A DNA stretch of 64,000 nt from NCBI RefSeq assembly GCF_006547145.1, contig NZ_CP041244.1:7378001-7442000 (forward strand), read 5' to 3'. This DNA comes from Actinomadura sp. WMMA1423 (GTDB taxonomy: Bacteria; Actinomycetota; Actinomycetes; Streptosporangiales; Streptosporangiaceae). The notes beneath the pieces were generated by a model. That model was not told the origin of the DNA. It made no database searches and was given only the letters and a program-made list of their open reading frames with translations. This document shows positions 49,880-57,631 of the stretch, one piece after another. How positions within the stretch are numbered: position 1 is the stretch's first letter; every line of letters starts with the position of its first letter. The translations under genes were made by a program, and so were the position numbers.

Positions 49880-49896
49880 ATTACCCGCCGGGTAAT
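49880..49896 (-). terminator. Short hairpin after ilvD
   Basis: ATTACCC, three bases, GGGTAAT (49880-49896), just beyond the ilvD stop at 49899. It lacks a T-run, so it may only reduce read-through into the DUF1330 gene. Confidence 0.4.
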
Positions 49897-49898
49897 GC

Positions 49899-51761
49899 TC
49901 AGCCGTTGAGTCGCTCGAGCTGGGAGACGTCGCGCGCGGCGCCGGTGGAGGCGGACGTGGCCATCGCCGCGTAGGCGCGCAGGGCGGCGCTGACCGGGCG
50001 GTGGCGGTCGCGGGGCCGGTAGCCGCCGAGGTCGGCGAGCAGCTTCTCGCGGCGGATCTCCAGCTCGTCGGCCGGGACGTCCAGCTCCAGCGTGCGGTTC
50101 GGGATGTCGATCACGACGCGGTCGCCGTCCTCGACCAGGGCGATGATGCCGCCGCCCGCCGCCTCGGGGGAGGCGTGCCCGATGGACAGCCCGGACGTGC
50201 CGCCGGAGAACCGCCCGTCGGTGATCAGCGCGCACGCCTTGCCGAGCCCGCGGCCCTTGAGGAAGCTCGTCGGGTAGAGCATCTCCTGCATGCCGGGGCC
50301 GCCCTTCGGGCCCTCGTAGCGGATCACGACGACGTCGCCGGCCTTGACCTTCCCGCCGAGGATGCCCTCGACGGCCTGGTCCTGCGACTCGAAGACGACG
50401 GCGGGGCCGGTGAAGGTCCACAACTCCTCGTCCACCCCGGCGGTCTTGACGATCGCGCCGTCGGGGGCGATGTTGCCGCGCAGGACGGCCAGGCCGCCGT
50501 CGGCGGTGTAGGCGTGCTCGGCGGAGCGGATGCAGCCGTTCTCGCGGTCGAGGTCGAGCGACTCCCACCGGGCGCTCTGCGAGAACGCCGAGGTGCTGCG
50601 GACGCCGCCGGGCGCCGCGTGGAAGAGGTCGACGGCCTCCGGCAGGACGCTCGGGGAGAGGACGTCCCACTTGGCGACGAACTCCCCGATGGACGCGGAG
50701 TGGATCGAGTGCGCCGACGCGTTCAGCAGCCCGGCGCGGTGCAGCTCGCCCAGCAGGGCCGGGATGCCGCCCGCGCGGTGGCAGTCCTCGACGTGGTACT
50801 TGCCGGTGGCGGGGGCCAGCTTGCAGACGCACGGGACGCGGCGCGACACCGCGTCGATGTCGGAGAGCCCGAAGTCGACGCCGGCCTCGGTGGCGGCGGC
50901 GAGCAGGTGCAGGATCGTGTTGGTCGACCCGCCCATCGCGACGTCGAGGACCATGGCGTTCTCGAACGCCTCGCTGGTGGCGATGCTCAGCGGCAGGACG
51001 GAGGAGTCGTCGCCCTCGTAGTACCGCTTGGCGACCTCGACCACGGTGCGCCCGGCGTCCTCGTAGAGGCGGCGGCGGGCGGTGTGGGTGGCGAGGACGG
51101 TGCCGTTGCCGGGCAGCGCGAGCCCGATCGCCTCGGTGAGGCAGTTCATCGAGTTGGCGGTGAACATCCCCGAGCAGGACCCGCAGGTCGGGCAGGCGCT
51201 CTCCTCCATCTCGAGCAGTTTCTCCTCCGGCAGGGAGGAGTCGGCGGAGGCGATGATCGGGTCGATCAGGTCGAGCTTGTTGCCGCCCATGACGCCCTCG
51301 ACGGGCTTGCCGGCCTCCATCGGGCCGCCGGAGACGAACACGGTCGGGATGTTGAGGCGCAGCGCGGCCAGCAGCATCCCCGGGGTGATCTTGTCGCAGT
51401 TGGAGACGCAGACCAGCGCGTCGGCGCAGTGCGCGTTGACCATGTACTCGATCGCGTCGGCGATCACCTCGCGGGACGGCAGCGAGTACAGCATGCCGTC
51501 GTGCCCCATCGCGATGCCGTCGTCGACGGCGATGGTGTTGAACTCGCGGGGCACGCCGCCTGCCTCCCGGACGGCGCCGGCGACGACCTTGCCGACCTCG
51601 TCGAGGTGGACGTGGCCCGGCACGAACTGCGTGAAGCTGTTGGCCACCGCGACGATCGGCTTGCCGAAGTCCTCGCGTTCCACGCCGCTGGCCCGCATGA
51701 GCGCGCGGGCGCCCGCCATGTTCCTGCCATGGGTGACCGTGCGTGACCTGAGCGGTGGCAT
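49899..51761 (-). CDS. ilvD: Dihydroxy-acid dehydratase
   Basis: About 620 residues. It dehydrates 2,3-dihydroxy-3-methylvalerate and -isovalerate to the keto acids of isoleucine and valine. Iron-sulphur cysteines lie in LVCVSNCDKITPG and CPTCGSCSGMFTANSMNC; MGHDGMLYSLPSRE, LDVAMGGSTNTILHL and DGRFSGGTSGLSIGH are further marks. The size fits the long proteobacterial/actinobacterial type. The ATG at 51761 has GGAGAGG upstream. No other ilv gene is in the window. Confidence 0.96.
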   Translation of the reverse strand: MPPLRSRTVTHGRNMAGARALMRASGVEREDFGKPIVAVANSFTQFVPGHVHLDEVGKVVAGAVREAGGVPREFNTIAVDDGIAMGHDGMLYSLPSREVIADAIEYMVNAHCADALVCVSNCDKITPGMLLAALRLNIPTVFVSGGPMEAGKPVEGVMGGNKLDLIDPIIASADSSLPEEKLLEMEESACPTCGSCSGMFTANSMNCLTEAIGLALPGNGTVLATHTARRRLYEDAGRTVVEVAKRYYEGDDSSVLPLSIATSEAFENAMVLDVAMGGSTNTILHLLAAATEAGVDFGLSDIDAVSRRVPCVCKLAPATGKYHVEDCHRAGGIPALLGELHRAGLLNASAHSIHSASIGEFVAKWDVLSPSVLPEAVDLFHAAPGGVRSTSAFSQSARWESLDLDRENGCIRSAEHAYTADGGLAVLRGNIAPDGAIVKTAGVDEELWTFTGPAVVFESQDQAVEGILGGKVKAGDVVVIRYEGPKGGPGMQEMLYPTSFLKGRGLGKACALITDGRFSGGTSGLSIGHASPEAAGGGIIALVEDGDRVVIDIPNRTLELDVPADELEIRREKLLADLGGYRPRDRHRPVSAALRAYAAMATSASTGAARDVSQLERLNG

Positions 51762-51940
51762 CGTGACCTCTCCAAACCTGTGGCGTGCGGGACGACGGGC
51801 CGCGCATGGTTCGGCGTGGGCGGGCGGGTCGCCTGGTGGTGGTACGCGCAGCGGCGGATCGCGGCGCTGCCGCCGGCTCAGCGGAGGTCGCGCCCGGGCC
51901 GGCCCGTGGTATCCGATGCTACCAACCGCCGGAGGGCGTG

Positions 51941-51971
51941 AAAAAAGCCGGGACGGCGGTGTCCCGGCTTT
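51941..51971 (-). terminator. Rho-independent terminator of the NERD gene
   Basis: On the minus strand AAAGCCGGGAC and GTCCCGGCTTT form an 11-base stem with a six-base loop, followed by a run of T (six A at 51941-51946 on the plus strand). It lies 37 bases after the stop at 52008. Confidence 0.9.
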
Positions 51972-52007
51972 GCGGCGGGCGGCCCGGGGAAGGGGCCGCC
52001 CTCGGTC

Positions 52008-52820
52008 TCAGTCGGGGTACTTCGGCGGCAGCGCGTCCTCCGCCGCCTGGAAGATGCGCTGGACGTCGCTCTCGGTGAGGATCTTCGGGCGGCGGCGCAG
52101 GTACGAGCGCGCCCGGTTGCCGGCGTAGACGTCCACGTCCCGGACCCGCATGACCTTCCACGGGATGGACGGGCCGTAGATCGCCACGGACGGCTGCACC
52201 GGCACGTCGAAGCCGACCTTCTCGGCGAGGATGATGCTCGCCATCTGGGCCTCCCAGCGCGCCTCGTCCAGCCGGTCCTTCTTGTTGAAGGGGCCGTGGA
52301 AGAGCTTGAGGTGGGACATGGTGCGCACGGGGAGGCGCTTGTCCCACTTCTCCGAGTCGATGGCGTAGACGCCGCTCGGCCCGATGACCAGGTGGTCGAT
52401 CCGCCCGTCGCTGACGCCCTCGTCGTCGCGGGGGACGGCCCGTGCGTGCAGCACGAGGTATCCGTTGCGCCGCAGGGACTTCAGCTGCTTCTCGGTGCGG
52501 CGTTCCGCCGCCGAGGACTTCTGCCAGGCGGCCACCGTGGAACTCCTGCGGGAGAGCCGCACGTAGTCGCCGATGACGACGAGCACCGCGACGGTCAGCC
52601 CGAGCCGCCAGCTGGTCAGGACCGTGACCACGGCGCAGGCGACGACGGCCGCGCCGATCCGGTACGCCCAGCGGCGGATCTTGGGGTCGTCGAGCATCGC
52701 CGCGGCCGCGCTCGCCTCCAGCCGCTCCTTCACCGGTGTCCGGTCATCGTGTTCACGCGCCTCCTCGGACTCGGGTCGCGCCCTGGCATTCTGCGTGTTG
52801 CCCCGCTCCATGGTCGCCAT
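52008..52820 (-). CDS. NERD-domain membrane-anchored protein
   Basis: About 270 residues. A charged N terminus (residues 1-50), two close hydrophobic helices (about 52-90), then the nuclease-related NERD domain: AAERRTEKQLKSLRRNGYLVLHARAVP, GRIDHLVIGPSGVYAIDSEKWD. The Asp and Glu of the GRIDH and DSEK motifs are placed as in restriction-type nuclease folds. Role unknown, perhaps nucleic-acid processing at the membrane. The ATG at 52820 has GGAG seven bases upstream. The terminator downstream isolates it from ilvD. Confidence 0.82.
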   Translation of the reverse strand: MATMERGNTQNARARPESEEAREHDDRTPVKERLEASAAAAMLDDPKIRRWAYRIGAAVVACAVVTVLTSWRLGLTVAVLVVIGDYVRLSRRSSTVAAWQKSSAAERRTEKQLKSLRRNGYLVLHARAVPRDDEGVSDGRIDHLVIGPSGVYAIDSEKWDKRLPVRTMSHLKLFHGPFNKKDRLDEARWEAQMASIILAEKVGFDVPVQPSVAIYGPSIPWKVMRVRDVDVYAGNRARSYLRRRPKILTESDVQRIFQAAEDALPPKYPD

Positions 52821-53006
52821 GGTGACGCTCCGTATTCCTTTCCCATCGGGGGCATGATCCTCCGTGCGCAGAGTAATCATCGGGAGGGTGGGCGACCAGT
52901 CATGCCGGGTTAATAGTTTTGTCGCCCCACGTCTGTGATTCTCTTACGTCACGGACGGGTAGGCCAGTACTAATCTCCTTCCGTCGATGCGTCCTGTGTG
53001 CCCCCT

Positions 53007-53035
53007 TTGATGCCCGCGCACACGGCGTCTAGCGT
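53007..53035 (+). promoter_or_regulatory. Promoter of leaderless amidase gene
   Basis: TTGATG (53007-53012), 17 bases, TAGCGT (53030-53035), six bases before the GTG at 53042. A good vegetative promoter, with transcription starting at the start codon. Confidence 0.65.
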
Positions 53036-53041
53036 GCCGGT

Positions 53042-54466
53042 GTGACACAAACCCATGACCTCAGCGCCACCGAGATGGCCGCGGCCGTCCGCACGCGGGC
53101 GATATCCCCGGTCGAGCTCGCCGACCATTACCTGGCCCGCATCGAACGGCTGGACGAGCAGGTGGGCGCCTACGTGACGGTCACCGCGGAGCGTGCCCGC
53201 GAGGAGGCGCGCCGCGCCGAGAAGGCGGTGCTGGAGGCGGGGGACCCGGCGGAGCTGCCGCCGCTGCTCGGCGTCCCGGTGCCGGTCAAGGACCTGAACA
53301 TGGTCGACGGCGTGCGGATGACGTTCGGCTCGGCGGTCTACACCGAGCTGACGGGGTTCGCCGACGACCACGTGGCGGCCAAGCTGGCCGCCGCCGGGAC
53401 GGTGCTCCTCGGCAAGACCTCGACCCCCGAGTTCGGGCTGCCCTGCTACACCGAGGGCGCGGTGACGCCCCCGGCCAGGACGCCGTGGGACCCGTCGCGG
53501 TCGGCGGGCGGTTCGAGCGGCGGCGCCGCGGCGGCGGTCGCGTCCGGGCTGGCGCCGGTCGCGCAGGGCAGCGACGGCGGCGGATCGATCCGGATCCCGA
53601 GCAGCGTGTGCGGGCTCTTCGGGATCAAGCCGACCCGCGGCCGGATCTCCCAGGGGCCGGTCATCCCCGACCTGTTCGGGCTCTCCACGAACGGGCCGAT
53701 CGCCCGGACCGTCCGCGACGCCGCCCTCCTGCTCGACGTCATGTCGGGCCCGATGCCGGGCGACCTCTACCGGGCGCCTGAGGCGGACGGGCCGTTCCTC
53801 GCCCGCGCGGACCGCGAGCCCGGACGGCTGCGGATCGCGCGCAGCCTCCAGCCGCCGGTGCCGGACGTGGAGGTCCACCCCGACTGCGTCGCCGCCTACG
53901 AGGACGCGTCGGCGCTCCTTGAGGAACTGGGCCACGAGGTCGTGGAGCTGCCGCAGGTGCTCGGCTCCGACCTCGTCCCCCACTTCGCGACGCTGTGGGG
54001 CGTGATGGCGACGATGACGCCGGTCCCGGAGGGGGGCGAGGACCTGCTCCAGCCGCTGACCCGCTGGCTGCGCGGGTACGGCGAGCAGACGACGGCGCCC
54101 CAGCTGTTCCAGGCCCACGCGGCGCTCCAGGGGGCGCTGCGCGCGGCGTTCCCGGTGATGGACGAGTTCGACGCGATCCTGCACCCCACGCTGGCCATGC
54201 CGCCCGTGCCGGTCGGGTACTTCCACGACCAGGAGCCGGCGGAGAACTTCCGGCGGCAGACGCACTTCACCCCCTTCTGCGCGATGTACAACATCTCGGG
54301 GCAGCCCGCGGTCAACGTCCCGCTGCACTGGAACGGCGACGGCCTGCCCATCGGGATCATGCTCGCCGGGCGGCTCGGCGGGGAGGGCACGCTGATCTCG
54401 CTGTCGGCCCAGCTGGAGGAGGCCCGCCCCTGGATCGGCCGCAAGCCGCCCGTCTGGACGGCGTGA
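53042..54466 (+). CDS. Amidase signature family enzyme
   Basis: About 474 residues. The Ser-cisSer-Lys set is visible: Lys near residue 82 in PVPVKDLN, cis-Ser near 157 in SAGGSSGGAAAAV, and Ser near 178-182 in QGSDGGGSIRIPSS. It hydrolyses amides; the substrate is not predictable, and GatA is unlikely since gatB and gatC are absent. It is followed 28 bases later by malQ. GTG start at 53042 is supported by the leaderless promoter. Confidence 0.92.
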   Translation: MTQTHDLSATEMAAAVRTRAISPVELADHYLARIERLDEQVGAYVTVTAERAREEARRAEKAVLEAGDPAELPPLLGVPVPVKDLNMVDGVRMTFGSAVYTELTGFADDHVAAKLAAAGTVLLGKTSTPEFGLPCYTEGAVTPPARTPWDPSRSAGGSSGGAAAAVASGLAPVAQGSDGGGSIRIPSSVCGLFGIKPTRGRISQGPVIPDLFGLSTNGPIARTVRDAALLLDVMSGPMPGDLYRAPEADGPFLARADREPGRLRIARSLQPPVPDVEVHPDCVAAYEDASALLEELGHEVVELPQVLGSDLVPHFATLWGVMATMTPVPEGGEDLLQPLTRWLRGYGEQTTAPQLFQAHAALQGALRAAFPVMDEFDAILHPTLAMPPVPVGYFHDQEPAENFRRQTHFTPFCAMYNISGQPAVNVPLHWNGDGLPIGIMLAGRLGGEGTLISLSAQLEEARPWIGRKPPVWTA

Positions 54467-54494
54467 CGCGCCCCGCAAAGGGCATGGTGCAGGC

Positions 54495-56597
54495 GTGGGC
54501 GACGACGAACTGATCAGACTGGCCGGGCACCACGGTGTCGCGACGCGCTACGAGGACTGGCGGGGGAGGGAGACGGCGGTCTCGCGCGACACGCTCGTCG
54601 CCGTCCTCGCGGCCCTAGGGGTGGACGCCTCCACCCCCTCCGCCGTCCGGGCTGAGCTCGACCGCCACCGGGAGCGGGCGCTCGGGCTGCCGCCGACCCT
54701 CGTCGTCCGCCGGGCGGGCGGCGGCACGGCCGGCCGGATCCGCGCCGCCCTCGCCGGGTACCTCGGCGGCGGCGCCGAGGTGGAGATCGAGACCGCCGCC
54801 GACGAGGTGCTGGCTCCGCCGCGCGCCGAGACGTCCCCCGCCGAGCGCTCCTTCGAGCCGCTGGACGGGCTGGCGGACGTCCCGCCCGGCTGGCGCGGCC
54901 TCCGCGTCCGGGAGGGGGCGCGCACGCAGTACACCCGGCTGCTGGTGGCCCCTGACGCGCTGGCGCCGCCGACCCGGATGTGGGGGTTCACGGCGCAGCT
55001 GTACTCGGTGCGGTCCGCCGCGTCGTGGGGCCTCGGCGACCTCGGCGACCTGGCCGACCTCGCGCGGTGGAGCGGCCGGGAACTCGGCGCGGGCTTCGTC
55101 CTGGTCAACCCGCTGCACGCGACCGAGCCGGTCCCGCCGGTCGGGGCGTCGCCGTACTCGCCGATGAGCCGCCGCTTCCCCTCGCCGATCTACCTGCGGA
55201 TCGAGGACATGCCCGAGTACGCGGAGCTGCCCGCCGGGGACCGGGAGCGGTTCCAGGCCCTCGCCGCCGGGCTCCGCGGGAAGCAGGGGCTGCTGGACAG
55301 GGACGCCGTCTGGGCGGCCAAGCTGGAGGCGCTTGAGGCCATGCACCGCCACCGCCGGTGGCCCGACCCGGAGTTCGAGGAGTTCCGGCGGCGGGAGGGC
55401 GCCGCGCTGGAGAGCTTCGCCACGTGGTGCGCCATCAGCGAGGAGCAGGGCGCGACGGACTGGCGGCGCTGGCCGTCCACGCTGGGGGACGCCCGCGCCC
55501 ACGGCGTGCTGGACGCTCCCCGCTACCGCGAGCGCGCCGACTTCCACGCGTGGCTCCAATGGCGGCTGGACGGGCAGCTCGCGGCGGCGCAGCGCGCGGC
55601 CCGCGACGCCGGGATGCCCGTCGGGGTCGTCCACGACCTGGCGGTCGGGGTGCCGCACGGCAGCGCCGACGCCTGGATCTACCGCGACTCCTGCGCGCCC
55701 GGGATGAGCGTCGGGGCGCCCCCGGACGAGTTCAACCAGCGCGGCCAGGACTGGGGACAGCAGCCGTGGCGGCCCGGCGCGCTCGCCGACTTCGGCTACC
55801 GGCCGTTCCGCGAGATGGCCGCCGCCGCGCTGCGGCACGCCGGCGGGATCCGCCTGGACCACGCCATGCAGGTGTCGCGCCTGTGGTGGGTGCCGGAGGG
55901 GGCGTCCGCCGCCGACGGCACCTATGTCCGCTACGACCGGGACGCCCTGCTCGCCTCCCTGGCCTGGGAGGCCGAGCGGTTCGGCGCCGTGGTCGTCGGC
56001 GAGGATCTCGGCACCGTCGAGCCGGAGGTCCGCGAGGCGCTGGCCGACAGCGGCGTCCTCGGCACGTCCCTGCTGTGGTTCGAACGGGACGGCGAGGGCC
56101 GCCCCAAGCCGCCGGACCGGTGGCGGGAGCTCTCCCTCGCGACCGTCGGCACCCACGACATGCCGCCGATCACCGGGTTCGTCCACGGCGACCACATCGA
56201 GCTGCGCGACCGCCTCGGGCTGCTCACCCGTCCCCGCGCCGAGGAGGAGGCGGACCACCGGCGTCAGCTGGGCGACTGGCTCGCCGTGCTGCACGCCGAG
56301 AAGCTGCTGTCCGCCCCGCCGGCGGAGGTGGCGCGGGCCCTGGCGGAGGGCTCCGACGCCTACGACGAGGAGATCGTCACCGCCCTCCAGGAGTTCCTGA
56401 CCCGCACCCCGGCCCGCCTGATCGGCATCTCCCTGGCCGACGCCGTGGGCGAGCGCCGCACCCAGAACCAGCCGGGCACCGTCGACGAGTACCCGAACTG
56501 GCGGGTCCCGCTGGGGGACGCGGAGGGCCGTCCCGTCTTCCTGGACGACCTCAAGTCCCGCGACTCGCTCCGGCTCTTCAGGCGAGAGTCGATGTGA
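54495..56597 (+). CDS. malQ: 4-alpha-glucanotransferase (amylomaltase)
   Basis: About 700 residues, the usual size of the actinobacterial long form with an N-terminal extension of roughly 150 residues. The GH77 catalytic residues are Asp near 454 in IRLDHAMQVSRLWW, Glu near 502 in VVGEDLGT, and Asp near 554 in GTHDMPPITGF. It transfers maltooligosyl units in maltose/glycogen metabolism. Start is GTG at 54495. The last 20 bases overlap the convergent unknown gene. Confidence 0.94.
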   Translation: MGDDELIRLAGHHGVATRYEDWRGRETAVSRDTLVAVLAALGVDASTPSAVRAELDRHRERALGLPPTLVVRRAGGGTAGRIRAALAGYLGGGAEVEIETAADEVLAPPRAETSPAERSFEPLDGLADVPPGWRGLRVREGARTQYTRLLVAPDALAPPTRMWGFTAQLYSVRSAASWGLGDLGDLADLARWSGRELGAGFVLVNPLHATEPVPPVGASPYSPMSRRFPSPIYLRIEDMPEYAELPAGDRERFQALAAGLRGKQGLLDRDAVWAAKLEALEAMHRHRRWPDPEFEEFRRREGAALESFATWCAISEEQGATDWRRWPSTLGDARAHGVLDAPRYRERADFHAWLQWRLDGQLAAAQRAARDAGMPVGVVHDLAVGVPHGSADAWIYRDSCAPGMSVGAPPDEFNQRGQDWGQQPWRPGALADFGYRPFREMAAAALRHAGGIRLDHAMQVSRLWWVPEGASAADGTYVRYDRDALLASLAWEAERFGAVVVGEDLGTVEPEVREALADSGVLGTSLLWFERDGEGRPKPPDRWRELSLATVGTHDMPPITGFVHGDHIELRDRLGLLTRPRAEEEADHRRQLGDWLAVLHAEKLLSAPPAEVARALAEGSDAYDEEIVTALQEFLTRTPARLIGISLADAVGERRTQNQPGTVDEYPNWRVPLGDAEGRPVFLDDLKSRDSLRLFRRESM

Positions 56598-57573
56598 TGC
56601 GCTTGGTGACGTCGTGGAGGAGCGTGTCGGGGCGCAGGTCGGTCGCGGCGACCGCCGAGAAGAGGGCAGGCAGCCCCGGCAGCGGGTAGGAGCCGCCGTC
56701 GTCGGCCATCGCGGCCTTGCCCAGCGGGTGGCGGGAGAGGGACTTGCGGGCGCGGGCCCAGGCCGCCTGGACCTCCTCCGGCGAGGGGACCCCGAATCCG
56801 TGCCCGACCGGAGCCGCGTGCCTGAGCTTCACCAGCGCGCCGTCGGCGAAGTCGACGGCGAGCCTGCACCGGTCGCCGAGGTCGTTGCGGACGAGGCCGT
56901 CCATGCGGGTCATGACCGTGCAGGGCGTGCGGCAGCGGGCGGCGCAGTCGCCGAGCGCGGACGCGACCTGGCTGTGGTGGCGGTCGAGGTAGGCGCGCCA
57001 GCCGGGCGGCGGCTCCTTGGCGACCCGCAGGACGCGCTCGCAGGCGGAGCGCTCCGGCCGGGTGTGGTCGCACATGCGGGCCGAGCCCGGCTCGATCGGG
57101 ACGCCGAAGCGGCTGCCCTCGCCGCCCACGGCGGCCCCGATCAGCGCGGGATCGCCCGCGTGGCCGAGGACGGGCTCCCAGGCCAGCATCGGGAGGTACT
57201 CGCCGGCGATGTGGACGGCGGCGACGAGCGCGGCCATGTCGCGGCGGTGCCAGCGGATCGCGATGACCTCGAGCAGGAGGCGGTACGCGGGGCGGAGGCT
57301 GGCGAGCGCCCCGCGGGGCCGCTCCCGGGGCGCCTGCGGCATGCGGCTGGCGCGGGCGCGGTCGAGGAGGTCGCGGGGGACCTCGCCGGCCTCCTCCGGC
57401 ATGCCGAAGTCCTCGGCGTCGAGGTCGAGGACGCGCTGCCCGAACGCGCACAGCGCCGCGACCTGCGCCGAGCGTCCGTCGGCGGCCAGGGTGCCCTCGC
57501 CGATCAGCGCCTCCAGGTCGCCGAAGGCATAGCGCCGCGCCAGCGCCGCCAGAACGTCCCGAGCCGTCTCCAC
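56578..57573 (-). CDS. Cysteine-containing protein of unknown function
   Basis: About 331 residues, not recognised. A helical N terminus is followed by a central Cys-rich part (ARMCDHTRPERSACERVL and DCAARCRTPCTVM, then LGDRCRLAVDF), which looks metal- or cluster-binding. No signal or membrane segment. It lies 58 bases after pepN on the same strand and is probably cotranscribed. Its 3' end overlaps malQ by 20 bases in convergent orientation. GTG start with GGGGAGGGG upstream. Confidence 0.7.
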   Translation of the reverse strand: METARDVLAALARRYAFGDLEALIGEGTLAADGRSAQVAALCAFGQRVLDLDAEDFGMPEEAGEVPRDLLDRARASRMPQAPRERPRGALASLRPAYRLLLEVIAIRWHRRDMAALVAAVHIAGEYLPMLAWEPVLGHAGDPALIGAAVGGEGSRFGVPIEPGSARMCDHTRPERSACERVLRVAKEPPPGWRAYLDRHHSQVASALGDCAARCRTPCTVMTRMDGLVRNDLGDRCRLAVDFADGALVKLRHAAPVGHGFGVPSPEEVQAAWARARKSLSRHPLGKAAMADDGGSYPLPGLPALFSAVAATDLRPDTLLHDVTKRITSTLA

Positions 57574-57631
57574 CGCGTCCCCTCCCCGTGACCATGCAAC
57601 GATCGCATGGCCACGGGGCCCGCGGAACAGC

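Noticed and set aside
51762..51940. Branched-chain amino-acid attenuator before ilvD
   Set aside because: No leader peptide with runs of Leu, Ile or Val codons was found; the strong hairpin at 51941-51971 has its T-run oriented to end the NERD gene.
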